Assembly: GCF_001187845.1 (NCBI RefSeq)
Contig: NZ_CP012160.1
Location: 1,116,001-1,180,000, forward strand
Length of the DNA: 64,000 nucleotides
DNA from: Octadecabacter temperatus
GTDB lineage: Bacteria; Pseudomonadota; Alphaproteobacteria; Rhodobacterales; Rhodobacteraceae
Direction: 5' to 3'
The notes below the pieces were generated by a model that saw nothing but the letters and a program-made list of their open reading frames with translations, did not search any database and had not been told where the DNA came from. A program made the translations under genes and the position numbers. Shown in pieces: positions 39,487 to 48,872 of this stretch (the first letter of the stretch is position 1; each line of letters starts with the position of its first letter).

Positions 39487-42400
39487 ATGATGATGACGAA
39501 CCGCAAATCCACGCTTGCTGCCCTTCTGGGGGCGACTGCTTTGATGTTGCCTGCTCAGGTTGCGATCTCTGACGGGGATAGCCCGCCATTGGTCGTGGAA
39601 ATGCCACGTCAGGAAAATACCAGCGTCGGCGTGCCACCTGTTTCGGCACCGCAGGGCTTTGTGATTTCTATCGATGGCGATGCGATTGCCGGTGATGTCG
39701 GCGTGCGCGATGTAATCCGTCGAACAGATGTACAACTCGCTCAAGCGGATGTGCAGGTGGTTTATGACGGTCTGGGTGGGACACCGCGTCTTGATCTTCA
39801 ACTGTTGGGCGGGCCCCGTATGTATCGGGCTGGTGATAGCCTGACTGTGCAATCCGAATTGAACTATCCAGCTTATGTGGAACGTGGCGAAATCCGTGTT
39901 GTCGATCTTGCCGCGCGTGGTGGTCCACAGGTGATCGGCGTTGTTCCAATTTCGCCGAATGGGCAGATGACGATTACTGTGCCCGAGGGCGGCGACATCG
40001 CGTTGATCCACCGCGTCTATGACGCGGATGGACGGTTTGATGCGACTGCACCAATTCCAGTGACCCGTGTAGATCGACGAGCAAATACCGACGGTGTTGA
40101 AGAAGGAACAGACCAAACGGCGTTGCGCCGCATTCCCGTCTATGGCGGCGCTGTTACTGTGTCCGGTGACAATGTTCCGGCAGGCGCGACTGTTTCAGCT
40201 CTTGGTGAACAAATTCGACCTGACTCTTCGGGTGGTTTCGTTCTGCAACGTATCCTGCCGGCAGGGGACTACCCTGTGAATGTGCAGGTAAGCGGCGCAG
40301 GTCAAAACGTTGACCTTACGCGTGACGTGGATATCCCTGCATCTGAGTGGTTCTATGTTGCCGTGGCGGATCTGACTCTTGGTCGCCGTACAGATGGCGC
40401 CACCGGAATTTCCGAAACCTATCAAGAAGGCCGCCTGTCTGCCTACGTTGATGGACGTACCGAAAATGGCGTTGAGATCACCGCAAGCGTAGACACCGGA
40501 AACGGCGATTTGGAAGACATTTTCTCGCGTCTTCAGGAAAAAGACCCACGTCAGTTATCCCTTCGGGTTGACCCAGATTCACTTTATCCGACGTATGGCG
40601 ATGACAGCACATCCTTTGACAACACGCCGACTTCGGGCCGTGTTTATCTGCGCATTGAACGCGAAGGTAACTTCGTTCAGTTTGGTGACTTCGAAGCGGA
40701 CCTTGATGGCGGAACCCTCGTTCAAAACGACCGCGCGCTTTACGGCCTGCAGGGTGCCTACGCGACCGCTGAAACTACCGATGAAGGCGAGGCGCGCGCA
40801 CGCGTAATGCTATATGCTGCGCAACCTGACCAGCTACCGCAGCGCGATGTGTTCCTTGGAACGGGCGGTTCGGTTTATTTCCTCGAACGTCAGGACATCC
40901 TTAGCGGCACCGCAACCCTGACTGCCCAAATCCGTGACCCCGACACAGGTCGCATCCTCGATACAGTCGAACTGCAACCCGGTGTCGATTACGACGTTAA
41001 CTACATTCAAGGCATCGTAACCCTTGCGCGACCGCTCGCGAGCACGCTGGACAGCGGATTGATTATCACGGGCAGCGACCCCGACCTCGTTCTTGTTGCG
41101 CAGTATGAATACACACCAACGCTGACGGATATTGACGGCTTTACCTATGGTGGACGTGGTGAAGTTTGGGTGACGGATCAATTCCGACTTGGTGTAAACG
41201 CAATGGTCGATGACAGCGGTTCTGTTGATCACACGGCCGTCGGCATTGACGCCCTTTGGCGCCTAAATGACGACACCTATGTTGTCGCCGAATTTGCCCG
41301 TACTGAAGGCACCGGATTTGGAAGCACGTATTCCAGCGATGGTGGGTTGGTAATTGATCCAAACCCTGTTTTTGATGAATTAGTTTACGATGACGAAGCC
41401 CGTGCTGCGCGTACGGGCGAAGCTTTAAAATTTGATGCGCGAGTGGGTCTGGCCGATCTTGGTCTTACGACAGAGGGCTCAATTGGCGCGTATTTCGAAC
41501 ACCGCACTGAAGGATTTTCCAGCCTCGATTATCAAGTTCTAGCAGCAACAGGTGATGAAACGCTTTGGGGTATCTACGCTGATGTCGCACCAAGCGATGC
41601 CTTCCGCTATACAGTCTATGCTGACAGTTATGAGAACGATGCAGGCGAAGTGGATCGCACGATTGGGGCAGAAGCCGCGGTTGTCTTGTCCGAGCGCGCA
41701 ATCCTTAGTTTTGGCATTGAGCATGTTGATATAGTTGATCCAACTCCGTCAGCGGAGCAAGGAACCCGCACTGATATTGCTGCGCGTTTTGATTATGCGC
41801 TTACCGAAACGCTTGAAGTCTATGCCTTTGGCCAAAACTCGGTCGCTGTTGACGGACTCGACAGGAATGACCGCTACGGTGTTGGTGGCGTTTATGTGAT
41901 GGAAAACGGCTGGTCGCTTGCAGGTGAGATATCTGATGGGTCTGACGGGCAGGGCGCACGCATAATTGCCGAACGTGACGATGGTGCTGGCAATACGAGC
42001 TACCTTGGCTACGAACTTGATGCTGGGCGCGAAATTGATGGCAATACAGTCGTCGGTCGTGACCGCGGCCGATACATCATGGGTGGAACGCGAACTGTTA
42101 GTGATGAAGTCACCATGTTTGGCGAGAACTCATATGACGCATTCGGACGGTACCGCTCGTTCACATCTGCCTATGGATTGACTTACACCCCGTCTGACAT
42201 TTGGTCGACAACGGTCGCCTTTGAACTTGGCTCAGTAGATGATGACTTCGAAAACGTCTTCGACCGCACAGCGGTTTCGTTTGGCTTACGTCGTGAAACT
42301 GAAAACCTTTCGCTGTCGGGTCGATTGGAGTACCGCGTCGAAGAGGGTGACAAGTCGGGCACTGCCATCGATTCAGAAACCTTCGTAATTGCCACAAACG

Positions 42401-42999
42401 CGACCTATATCATTAGCCCCGATGCCCGACTTGTCTTCGATTTGAACGCAGCAAGCACCGAGACCGATGACAATATTGCACTAGATGGTGAGTACGGCGA
42501 ACTGTCGGTTGGCTATGCCTACCGTCCGACCGAACATGACCGTCTGAACGTGCTGGCGCGATACCGTTACCTGCATGACATGTATGGTCAGAGGGTAGAT
42601 GACACCGATGAAAACGGCCCGCGCCAGCGCAGTCACGTTCTAAGCGTTGATGCCAGTTATGACCTGAATGAACATTGGACGCTGGGTGGTAAGTTTGGTT
42701 ACCGTATTTCGGAAACGTCGGCGGATGAGACGTCGCCATTCGAACAGAACGATGCGGTATTGAGCGCCGTTAGCCTGCGCTACCACCTAGTTCACAACTG
42801 GGACATGCTGGTTGAGTTGCGCAATTTCCAAACCATTCAGGCCGGCACCTCTGAGACCGCGGCTCTCGCGGCGGCGTATCGGCACTTTGGAAACAACTTC
42901 AAAGTTGGCGTCGGTTATAACTTTGGTTCGTTCTCGGATGATCTGACAGATATGTCCAATGATGAAGGCATCTTCCTGAACATCATCGCAAAGTACTAG
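39487..42999 (+). CDS. Outer-membrane beta-barrel protein paired with the giant repeat protein
   Basis: About 1,170 residues with a signal peptide (TLAALLGATALMLPAQVAIS). Residues about 70-200 are Ig-like (DLQLLGGPRMYRAGDSLTV), about 210-290 form a carboxypeptidase-regulatory-like domain (GGFVLQRILPAGDYPVNVQV), and about 320-540 a conserved block with LYPTYGDDSTSFDNTPTSG, LPQRDVFLGTGGSVYFLERQ and GVDYDVNYIQGIVTLARPL. From about 560 to the end are alternating beta strands of a large barrel (about 24-30 strands by eye), ending in the aromatic FLNIIAKY typical of BAM substrates. The start could be any of ATG 39487, 39490, 39493 or GTG 39478. It begins 17 bp after the giant gene, so they share an operon. 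Confidence 0.85.
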   Translation: MMMTNRKSTLAALLGATALMLPAQVAISDGDSPPLVVEMPRQENTSVGVPPVSAPQGFVISIDGDAIAGDVGVRDVIRRTDVQLAQADVQVVYDGLGGTPRLDLQLLGGPRMYRAGDSLTVQSELNYPAYVERGEIRVVDLAARGGPQVIGVVPISPNGQMTITVPEGGDIALIHRVYDADGRFDATAPIPVTRVDRRANTDGVEEGTDQTALRRIPVYGGAVTVSGDNVPAGATVSALGEQIRPDSSGGFVLQRILPAGDYPVNVQVSGAGQNVDLTRDVDIPASEWFYVAVADLTLGRRTDGATGISETYQEGRLSAYVDGRTENGVEITASVDTGNGDLEDIFSRLQEKDPRQLSLRVDPDSLYPTYGDDSTSFDNTPTSGRVYLRIEREGNFVQFGDFEADLDGGTLVQNDRALYGLQGAYATAETTDEGEARARVMLYAAQPDQLPQRDVFLGTGGSVYFLERQDILSGTATLTAQIRDPDTGRILDTVELQPGVDYDVNYIQGIVTLARPLASTLDSGLIITGSDPDLVLVAQYEYTPTLTDIDGFTYGGRGEVWVTDQFRLGVNAMVDDSGSVDHTAVGIDALWRLNDDTYVVAEFARTEGTGFGSTYSSDGGLVIDPNPVFDELVYDDEARAARTGEALKFDARVGLADLGLTTEGSIGAYFEHRTEGFSSLDYQVLAATGDETLWGIYADVAPSDAFRYTVYADSYENDAGEVDRTIGAEAAVVLSERAILSFGIEHVDIVDPTPSAEQGTRTDIAARFDYALTETLEVYAFGQNSVAVDGLDRNDRYGVGGVYVMENGWSLAGEISDGSDGQGARIIAERDDGAGNTSYLGYELDAGREIDGNTVVGRDRGRYIMGGTRTVSDEVTMFGENSYDAFGRYRSFTSAYGLTYTPSDIWSTTVAFELGSVDDDFENVFDRTAVSFGLRRETENLSLSGRLEYRVEEGDKSGTAIDSETFVIATNATYIISPDARLVFDLNAASTETDDNIALDGEYGELSVGYAYRPTEHDRLNVLARYRYLHDMYGQRVDDTDENGPRQRSHVLSVDASYDLNEHWTLGGKFGYRISETSADETSPFEQNDAVLSAVSLRYHLVHNWDMLVELRNFQTIQAGTSETAALAAAYRHFGNNFKVGVGYNFGSFSDDLTDMSNDEGIFLNIIAKY

Positions 43000-43443
43000 A
43001 TCAGTTATCCGCATGATGACTGCAAAGAAGCATGGCGCCCCCTATTCTTGATCTAGTCCATCTAGGACAGTGCTTGAAAAGCCGAATTCGTTAACCGGTT
43101 TAACTGCGAGCAAACACCTGCGTCAAAGGTGCTGGTCCCCTGATGTTATCCTATTTGGGCCCAACTTGCGTTTAAAAATGAGCAAATAATACTGATTGCC
43201 ATCACGCGATGCGGTTTTGTGGGCAGTTTAATATGACCGGGCACCAGAACGGCTGCATGGGGAAAAGATGAGCCGCATTAGGTCAACATTGTCCCGCCAA
43301 GCACATCTTGGCAGGGTTGATTGAAAAAGGCTGCGTTATTAGTCTGCCTTTTTCAGTTTTCATGCCTCTTTAAACTGGCTTTACTAGGTATAAGCTCTAA
43401 CGGTAGATTACGAAGCTAATTTGATGGAAGCCGATCACAACAA
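43000..43443. other. Long intergenic region before the type I secretion genes
   Basis: A 444-bp gap with no convincing gene. It contains short frames only (for example 18 codons at 43268) and a perfect inverted repeat at 43322-43355 described separately. A 7-codon frame at 43423-43446 ends overlapping the ATG of the next gene. No standard -35/-10 pair stands out. Confidence 0.5.
43322..43355 (+). terminator. Terminator-like inverted repeat
   Basis: Perfect 10-bp stem TGAAAAAGGC/GCCTTTTTCA with a 14-nt loop, followed by GTTTT. The stem itself contains A5 and T5 runs, so it could end transcription from either side; it lies 320 bp after the barrel gene and 88 bp before the secretion ATPase. Confidence 0.5.
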
Positions 43444-45198
43444 ATGAATTTGAAAGAACCCACCCAAGCGGAAGTAAAAGCCGGCGAAGCTGAGCTTTTG
43501 GGCGTGCGAAAGAGATCGCGTGGGTTATACTGGTTTGTCGCGATCTTCAGCAGCTTTGTGAATGCATTGATGCTGACTGGGCCTCTCTATATGCTCAACG
43601 TTTACGGCTCTGTGCTCGGATCACGTTCATTTGAAACCTTGGTCGCGCTGTCTGTGTTGGTGGCGTTCATGTATCTGATGATGGGGATACTGGATTACGC
43701 ACGCGGGCGGATCATGGGACGTATCGGTGCGCAGTTTCAGACCGATTTGGACGAGCGTGTTTTTAACGCATCCATGCGTGCCAAGGCATCAGGTCGTGCG
43801 CCCGCTGAAGCCGCCACTGGCCTGCGCGACCTTCAAGCGGTTCAACAATCCATTACGTCCCCTGTGGCAATGGCCAAGTTTGATCTGCCATGGACGGCGG
43901 TCTTTCTGTTAGGCATTTTCATTTTCCACGCCTACCTCGGCTACTTGGCGATTGCGGGTGGGGTTTTGCTCGTGGCGATTGCGATCATCAATCAAATCAG
44001 CACAAAACGTCCACTCGAGCAGGCAAACGCCGCAACGTTGCATGCCGAAAACATGGGCGAGCAGTTGCGAAGCAATGCTGATACCATACAGGCGCTCGGC
44101 ATGCGGGCGTCAGCGTTTCAACGTTGGAAGGACCTGCGCAATGGTTCCTTGCAGGCAGGTATCAAGGCAGGGGATTTCGCGGGAAGCTTCGGCAGCCTGA
44201 CCAAATCGCTGCGGCTATTTCTTCAGTCTGCAATGCTGGGGATGGGTGCTTACCTGGTTTTGCAGGACCAACTGACACCGGGTGCGATGATTGCCGGTTC
44301 TATCCTTTTGGGGCGCGCACTTGCGCCTGTTGAAATGCTTGTGAACCAATGGCCGGTTCTCAATCGGGGGCGTTCTGGCTGGCGCAATTTGGCACGTTTG
44401 CTGGGCTCGGTACCCGTTGTGCAGCGTCGCACTGAACTGCCAACACCCAAGGCACTGATTGTTGCGGATCAAGTAACTATTCTGCCGCCCGGTGAAGCCA
44501 AAGCCAGCCTTCGCATGGTGTCGTTCAAGGTTAACCCGGGCGAAGCAGTGGGCGTCATCGGACCATCTGGTGCGGGTAAATCCACGCTTGCACGTGCGCT
44601 TGCAGGGCTGTGGACCCCAGCGGGTGGGACGATCCGTTTGGATGGGGCGTCGTTGGATCAATATGAACCGGATGTCCTTGGCACCTATATCGGCTACTTA
44701 CCGCAAACCGTTACGCTCCTAAACGGTACGATCCGCGACAACATTGCGCGCATGTCCACAACCCCTGATGATGCAGCTGTCATTAAAGCCGCGAAACGTG
44801 CCGCTGCACATGAAATGATCCTTGAGTTGCCTGAAGGTTACGACACGATTGTCGATAGTACGGGCGGGCGCCTTTCTGGCGGGCAAGTTCAACGCGTTGG
44901 CCTTGCACGCGCGATGTATGGCGATCCTGTTTATCTAGTGCTGGATGAACCAAACTCAAACCTCGACAATGCCGGCTCTATTGCGATTAACAATGCGATA
45001 CGCCTTATGCGTCAGGAAGGCCGCTGTGTCTTCGTGATGGCCCATCGTCCCGCCGCGATCGAGCAATGCGATAAACTGATGTACATCGACGGCGGGTTGC
45101 TAAAGGCGTTTGGTCCGACCGAAGAGGTCAAAGCGCAAATCCTCGCGAACCGTGCGCAGATTGATCAGGGCAAAGGTAAAGGGGGGGGCGTCGCATGA
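43444..45198 (+). CDS. Type I secretion system permease/ATPase (PrtD-like)
   Basis: Protein of 584 residues: about 30 cytoplasmic residues, six membrane helices (about 30-300) and a nucleotide-binding domain with Walker [10 protein letters not shown] (373-381), signature LSGGQ (477-481), Walker [14 protein letters not shown] and the H-loop MAHRP. It has no N-terminal C39 or C39-like domain, which places it with the PrtD/AprD subgroup that exports RTX-type proteins by a C-terminal signal. The ATG at 43444 lacks a clear ribosome site. It overlaps the following HlyD gene by 4 bp. No RTX substrate or TolC gene lies next to it. Confidence 0.93.
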   Translation: MNLKEPTQAEVKAGEAELLGVRKRSRGLYWFVAIFSSFVNALMLTGPLYMLNVYGSVLGSRSFETLVALSVLVAFMYLMMGILDYARGRIMGRIGAQFQTDLDERVFNASMRAKASGRAPAEAATGLRDLQAVQQSITSPVAMAKFDLPWTAVFLLGIFIFHAYLGYLAIAGGVLLVAIAIINQISTKRPLEQANAATLHAENMGEQLRSNADTIQALGMRASAFQRWKDLRNGSLQAGIKAGDFAGSFGSLTKSLRLFLQSAMLGMGAYLVLQDQLTPGAMIAGSILLGRALAPVEMLVNQWPVLNRGRSGWRNLARLLGSVPVVQRRTELPTPKALIVADQVTILPPGEAKASLRMVSFKVNPGEAVGVIGPSGAGKSTLARALAGLWTPAGGTIRLDGASLDQYEPDVLGTYIGYLPQTVTLLNGTIRDNIARMSTTPDDAAVIKAAKRAAAHEMILELPEGYDTIVDSTGGRLSGGQVQRVGLARAMYGDPVYLVLDEPNSNLDNAGSIAINNAIRLMRQEGRCVFVMAHRPAAIEQCDKLMYIDGGLLKAFGPTEEVKAQILANRAQIDQGKGKGGGVA

Positions 45199-46475
45199 AG
45201 ACGGAATGGTCCGCACGTCGCCCACTTATCGTCGGCTTGCTCGCACTTGTGGTGCTGGTGGGCGGTTTTGGCACTTGGGCAATGACCGCGCAAATCAGTG
45301 GTGCCATCATTGCGAGCGGGTTGATTGAAGTCGACCAAAATCGGCAAATCGTTCAGCACCAAGACGGCGGTGTCGTTACGCAAATTCTAGTCGATGAGGG
45401 CGATCTTGTCGAAGAAGGCGACGTGATGCTGCGCCTTGATGCGCAAGATCTGCAGGCAGAGCTTGCGGTGGTTGAGGGGCAGTTGTTTGAAGTTCTGGCC
45501 CGTCGCGCCCGTTTTGAGGCCGAGCGTGAGAATGCTGAAACACTCACCTTTGATCCGCTTTTGAACGAAGCCACAACCGACTTAACATCAGGGCAGCTCA
45601 GCCTGTTTCATGCCCGCCTCGAAACCGAAGCGCGCCGCACGGAGCAGCTTTTGAACCGTAAGGATCAAATCGCATCACAGGTGCGCGGGATCGTGGCGCA
45701 ACAGGCGGCGCTTGAAACGCAGCTTGACCTTATCAAAGAAGAACTCACCAACCAGCAGGCCTTGCTTGATCGCGGCTTGGCGCAGGCGTCGGTGGTGTTG
45801 AATTTGCAGCGTGAACAGGCACGCCTTGAGGGGCAGGTCGGGGAACTTGTCGCGTCCATTGGCGGTGCCGAGGAACGAAGTACCGAGATCGAGATCGAGA
45901 TCCTGAGCCTGCAAACAACACGGCGCGAAGAAGCCATCACCCGTTTGCGTGACCTGCAATTCAACGAATTAGAACTGCGTGAGAGACGCACCAGCATTCT
46001 ACGTCAGCTTGACCGGCTTGATATTCGCTCTCCTGTGAGTGGTATCGTTTATGGATTGAGCGTGTTTGGCTCTCGAGCAGTGGTCAGCCCTGCCGATCCG
46101 TTGCTGTATATCGTTCCGCAAGATCGCCCACTGGTGATCGCAACACAGGTTTCGCCGAACGATGTAGACGTGCTGACAATCGGCCAGCAGGTGAGCCTGC
46201 GGTTCTCCGCCCTTGATCAACGCACCACACCGGAGCTTTACGGCACGGTGGCAATTGTGTCTGCAGATGCATTCACAGACAGTGCAACCCGCGCGTCGTA
46301 CTTTCGCGCTGAAATTCGGCTCAATGACGGGGAACTCGCGCGGCTTCCAGATGGCACGACCCTGATCCCCGGCATGCCCGTTGAGGCGTTCATCAGAACG
46401 GCGGACCGCACACCGATCAATTACCTAACACGCCCGTTGATGGACTACGTGGCCCGCGTTTTCCGCGATGGTTGA
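45195..46475 (+). CDS. HlyD-family periplasmic adaptor of a type I secretion system
   Basis: Membrane-fusion protein of 426 residues paired with the ATPase upstream. One membrane helix (about 12-32), the lipoyl-like half motif [24 protein letters not shown], a long coiled-coil hairpin (about 90-270, very rich in Glu, Gln, Arg and Leu), then [16 protein letters not shown] and the C-terminal barrel with the family end [19 protein letters not shown]. Length and order agree with PrtE/LapC-type adaptors. Its sequence differs from the adaptor at 115-1284, so the two systems are not recent duplicates. Confidence 0.92.
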   Translation: MKTEWSARRPLIVGLLALVVLVGGFGTWAMTAQISGAIIASGLIEVDQNRQIVQHQDGGVVTQILVDEGDLVEEGDVMLRLDAQDLQAELAVVEGQLFEVLARRARFEAERENAETLTFDPLLNEATTDLTSGQLSLFHARLETEARRTEQLLNRKDQIASQVRGIVAQQAALETQLDLIKEELTNQQALLDRGLAQASVVLNLQREQARLEGQVGELVASIGGAEERSTEIEIEILSLQTTRREEAITRLRDLQFNELELRERRTSILRQLDRLDIRSPVSGIVYGLSVFGSRAVVSPADPLLYIVPQDRPLVIATQVSPNDVDVLTIGQQVSLRFSALDQRTTPELYGTVAIVSADAFTDSATRASYFRAEIRLNDGELARLPDGTTLIPGMPVEAFIRTADRTPINYLTRPLMDYVARVFRDG

Positions 46476-46666
46476 CGCAAAGCTGCGCTGATCCAGTATT
46501 GCCGTATCGGGCCAGATTTTCCGCATCGAGAAGGTGAGGGCGGAAGGTCCTAAGCAACTGGGGCATCTGGCGACGCACGCACTGCGCTAGACTTGTATTA
46601 AGAACTCGGTCAGGCTTTGGAAACCACGCTCAGTCATCGTGGCGAGATAGCTCAAAGGTACATTCC

Positions 46667-47716
46667 ATGCGCGACCATTTTGACAACCCGTATTTCCAAG
46701 TTGGACTGCCCGATTGGAAAGACATGCCAAAAGATGACCCCACGAACGTCTCTGCGTTGTTGGCGAAATGTCCGGCGCACAAGGCGACGACGCTGTTGGA
46801 TATGCCGGATTTGGCAGGCCGTATCGGGGTGGCGAAAGTCAGCGTGAAAGATGAAAGCGGGCGCATGGGGCTAGGAAGCTTCAAGGCCCTTGGGGCGGCC
46901 TATGCTATCGCCTGCGAAGCTGCCGACAAAGTGGTCGATCACCAATGGAGCATGGCGCTGACAGGTGAAGTGTTCATTACAGCGAGTGCCGGAAATCACG
47001 GTTTGTCTGTGGCCGCAGGTGCGCGTTTGTTCGGCGCCAAAGCGATCATTTACCTTGCTGAATCCGTACCCGAAGCCTTTGCCGACAGGCTTCGCGCGAT
47101 TGGGGCGGATGTGGTGCGTGCAGGTGCGACCTATGAGGACAGCTTGGATGCTGCACAGGTCAGTGCGGATGCAGGGCAGGGCACATTGTTATCAGACGGA
47201 TCATGGCCCGGATATACGACCCTCCCGTCGCGGGTCATGGAGGGGTATTTGCAAATGGCCGTTGAGGTTGCAGAGCAAATAGATGAGGCGCCGACGCATA
47301 TTTTTTTACAGGCGGGCGTTGGCGGTCTGGCGGCCGCAGTTGCGGCGTATAGTCGGCGCGTTTGGGGCATTGGGCCTGTGATTGTCGTTGTTGAACCGGA
47401 CGCCGCACCTGCGTTGATTGAGAGCATGCGGGCTGGCGCGATTGTCGAAACGACGGGCCCTGTTTCCGATATGGGACGGCTGGATTGCAAAACGCCTTCT
47501 ATGATTGCGCTGGCTGGTCTCGCACGCGATGCGAATACGTTTTTAACAGTCACCGAAGAAGACGCAGCCTTGGCCGTTCAGGTGCTGGCTGAACACAGTC
47601 TGACAACCACGCCATCAGGCGGGGCGGGTTTCGCGGCGGCGTTAAATGGGTTTGAAGACATGGGACCGGAAGCGCGTGTTTTGATTATACTGAGCGAAGG
47701 CGCAGAGGATGTCTGA
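46667..47716 (+). CDS. PLP-dependent diaminopropionate ammonia-lyase-like enzyme
   Basis: Fold-type II PLP enzyme of 349 residues. The PLP lysine is Lys73 in GLGSFKALGAAYA, the phosphate-binding ASAGNHG loop is at 106-112, and a Gly-rich loop AGVGGLAAAV follows. The sequence resembles YgeX-type diaminopropionate ammonia-lyases (KDESGRMGLGSFKALG), with EutB (hydroxyectoine utilisation) as a more distant alternative. It overlaps the M24 peptidase gene by 8 bp. The reaction is probably deamination of a diamino- or hydroxy-amino acid. Confidence 0.85.
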   Translation: MRDHFDNPYFQVGLPDWKDMPKDDPTNVSALLAKCPAHKATTLLDMPDLAGRIGVAKVSVKDESGRMGLGSFKALGAAYAIACEAADKVVDHQWSMALTGEVFITASAGNHGLSVAAGARLFGAKAIIYLAESVPEAFADRLRAIGADVVRAGATYEDSLDAAQVSADAGQGTLLSDGSWPGYTTLPSRVMEGYLQMAVEVAEQIDEAPTHIFLQAGVGGLAAAVAAYSRRVWGIGPVIVVVEPDAAPALIESMRAGAIVETTGPVSDMGRLDCKTPSMIALAGLARDANTFLTVTEEDAALAVQVLAEHSLTTTPSGGAGFAAALNGFEDMGPEARVLIILSEGAEDV

Positions 47717-48872
47717 CGCAGCGCCACTGTTTTCGACCCAAGAATATCTCTGGCGGGTCACGCGTTTGCAGGATCACATGAAGACCGAGCAGCTAGATGG
47801 TCTGCTGCTGACGACGCCTGCCGATATCTTCTATGTCACGGGCTTTCTAACGCGGTTCTGGGAAAGCCCTGCGCGCCCTTGGTTCATTTTGATCCCAGCG
47901 ACGGGCCGCCCGATTGCTGTCATCCCGTCTATTGGGGCCGCGTTAATGGGGCAAAGTTGGCTGGATGATATTCGCACATGGGACGCCCCCGATCCGACCG
48001 ATGACGGGGTTTCCCTGCTGGTGGATGCCATCGCTGAGACCATTCCGATGAAGGGTTCGCTTGGGGTTCCAATGGGGTTGGAAACGCACCTTCGCATGCC
48101 GCTTGCCGATTTCGCGCGTGTCGGGAACGCGATCAAACCTCGGAACATCGTGGATGGCACGACAACCGTGCAGCGTGTCCGCGAGATTAAGTCTGAGACT
48201 CAGATCGCCAAGATTAGGGCAACCTGTGAAATCGCCGACCGCGTCTTCGCACGCGTGCCCGAATTTGCAGCGAGTGGAAAACCGCTCGATCAGGTCTTTC
48301 GCGACTTCCAGATCGCGCTGCTGCAAGAAGGCGCTGACTGGGTCAGCTATGTTGCGGGCAGTGCTGGGCAGGGGGGCTACGGCGACGTGATCTCGCCCGC
48401 GACGGCGCAACCACTCGCCAAGGGTGATGTTTTGATGCTCGACACAGGCGCTGTTAAGGACGGGTATTTTTGCGACTTTGATCGGAACTATTCCGTTGGC
48501 CCGCCATCTTCCGCAGTTCAACGCGCGCAGGATGCGTTGTTCATGGCCACTGAGCTGGCGCTGAACACCCTGCGCCCCGGTATGACGGCCGCAGACCTAT
48601 ATGGGATTATGACGAAAGCCTTGGGCGCGGCTGGTGCAACAGTTGGGGGTGGCCGGTTCGGGCATGGGCTGGGCATTACATTGACGGAGTGGCCCTCGTT
48701 CACTGCCAAAGACACCACGCCGCTGCGCGAAGGAATGGTTTTGACACTGGAGCCGGGTGTTGAGGTGTCGGCGGGGAAATTCCTTGTCCATGAAGAGAAC
48801 ATCGTTTTGCGGGCAAACGGGCCGGAGCTGCTATCAACACGCGCGCCCCAAACTTTGCCAGAGTTAGGATGA
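47709..48872 (+). CDS. M24-family (Xaa-Pro-peptidase-like) metallohydrolase
   Basis: Protein of 387 residues with the creatinase N-domain (VTRLQDHMKTEQLDGLLLTT) and the pita-bread catalytic domain. The five metal ligands are visible in order: Asp in MLDTGAVKDG, Asp in FCDFDRNY, His in GRFGHGLG, Glu in LTLEPGVE and Glu in VHEENIV. Besides prolidases this fold includes ectoine hydrolase (DoeA/EutD) and creatinase, and the neighbours (PLP lyase, Asp/Glu-racemase-like) favour a small-molecule amidohydrolase role. It overlaps the next gene by 4 bp. Confidence 0.88.
   Translation: MSDAAPLFSTQEYLWRVTRLQDHMKTEQLDGLLLTTPADIFYVTGFLTRFWESPARPWFILIPATGRPIAVIPSIGAALMGQSWLDDIRTWDAPDPTDDGVSLLVDAIAETIPMKGSLGVPMGLETHLRMPLADFARVGNAIKPRNIVDGTTTVQRVREIKSETQIAKIRATCEIADRVFARVPEFAASGKPLDQVFRDFQIALLQEGADWVSYVAGSAGQGGYGDVISPATAQPLAKGDVLMLDTGAVKDGYFCDFDRNYSVGPPSSAVQRAQDALFMATELALNTLRPGMTAADLYGIMTKALGAAGATVGGGRFGHGLGITLTEWPSFTAKDTTPLREGMVLTLEPGVEVSAGKFLVHEENIVLRANGPELLSTRAPQTLPELG

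Noticed and set aside
42996..43056. CTAGATCA/TGATCTAG inverted repeat after the barrel gene
   Set aside because: Arms of 8 bp with a 45-nt loop and no T run; likely chance.
43268..43324. 18-codon frame with GGGGAAAAG just before its ATG
   Set aside because: The purine stretch is too close to the ATG for a normal ribosome site, and the peptide has no leader features; probably chance.
43423..43446. 7-codon frame overlapping the type I ATPase start
   Set aside because: It could couple translation, but no ribosome site precedes it, and such overlaps occur by chance.
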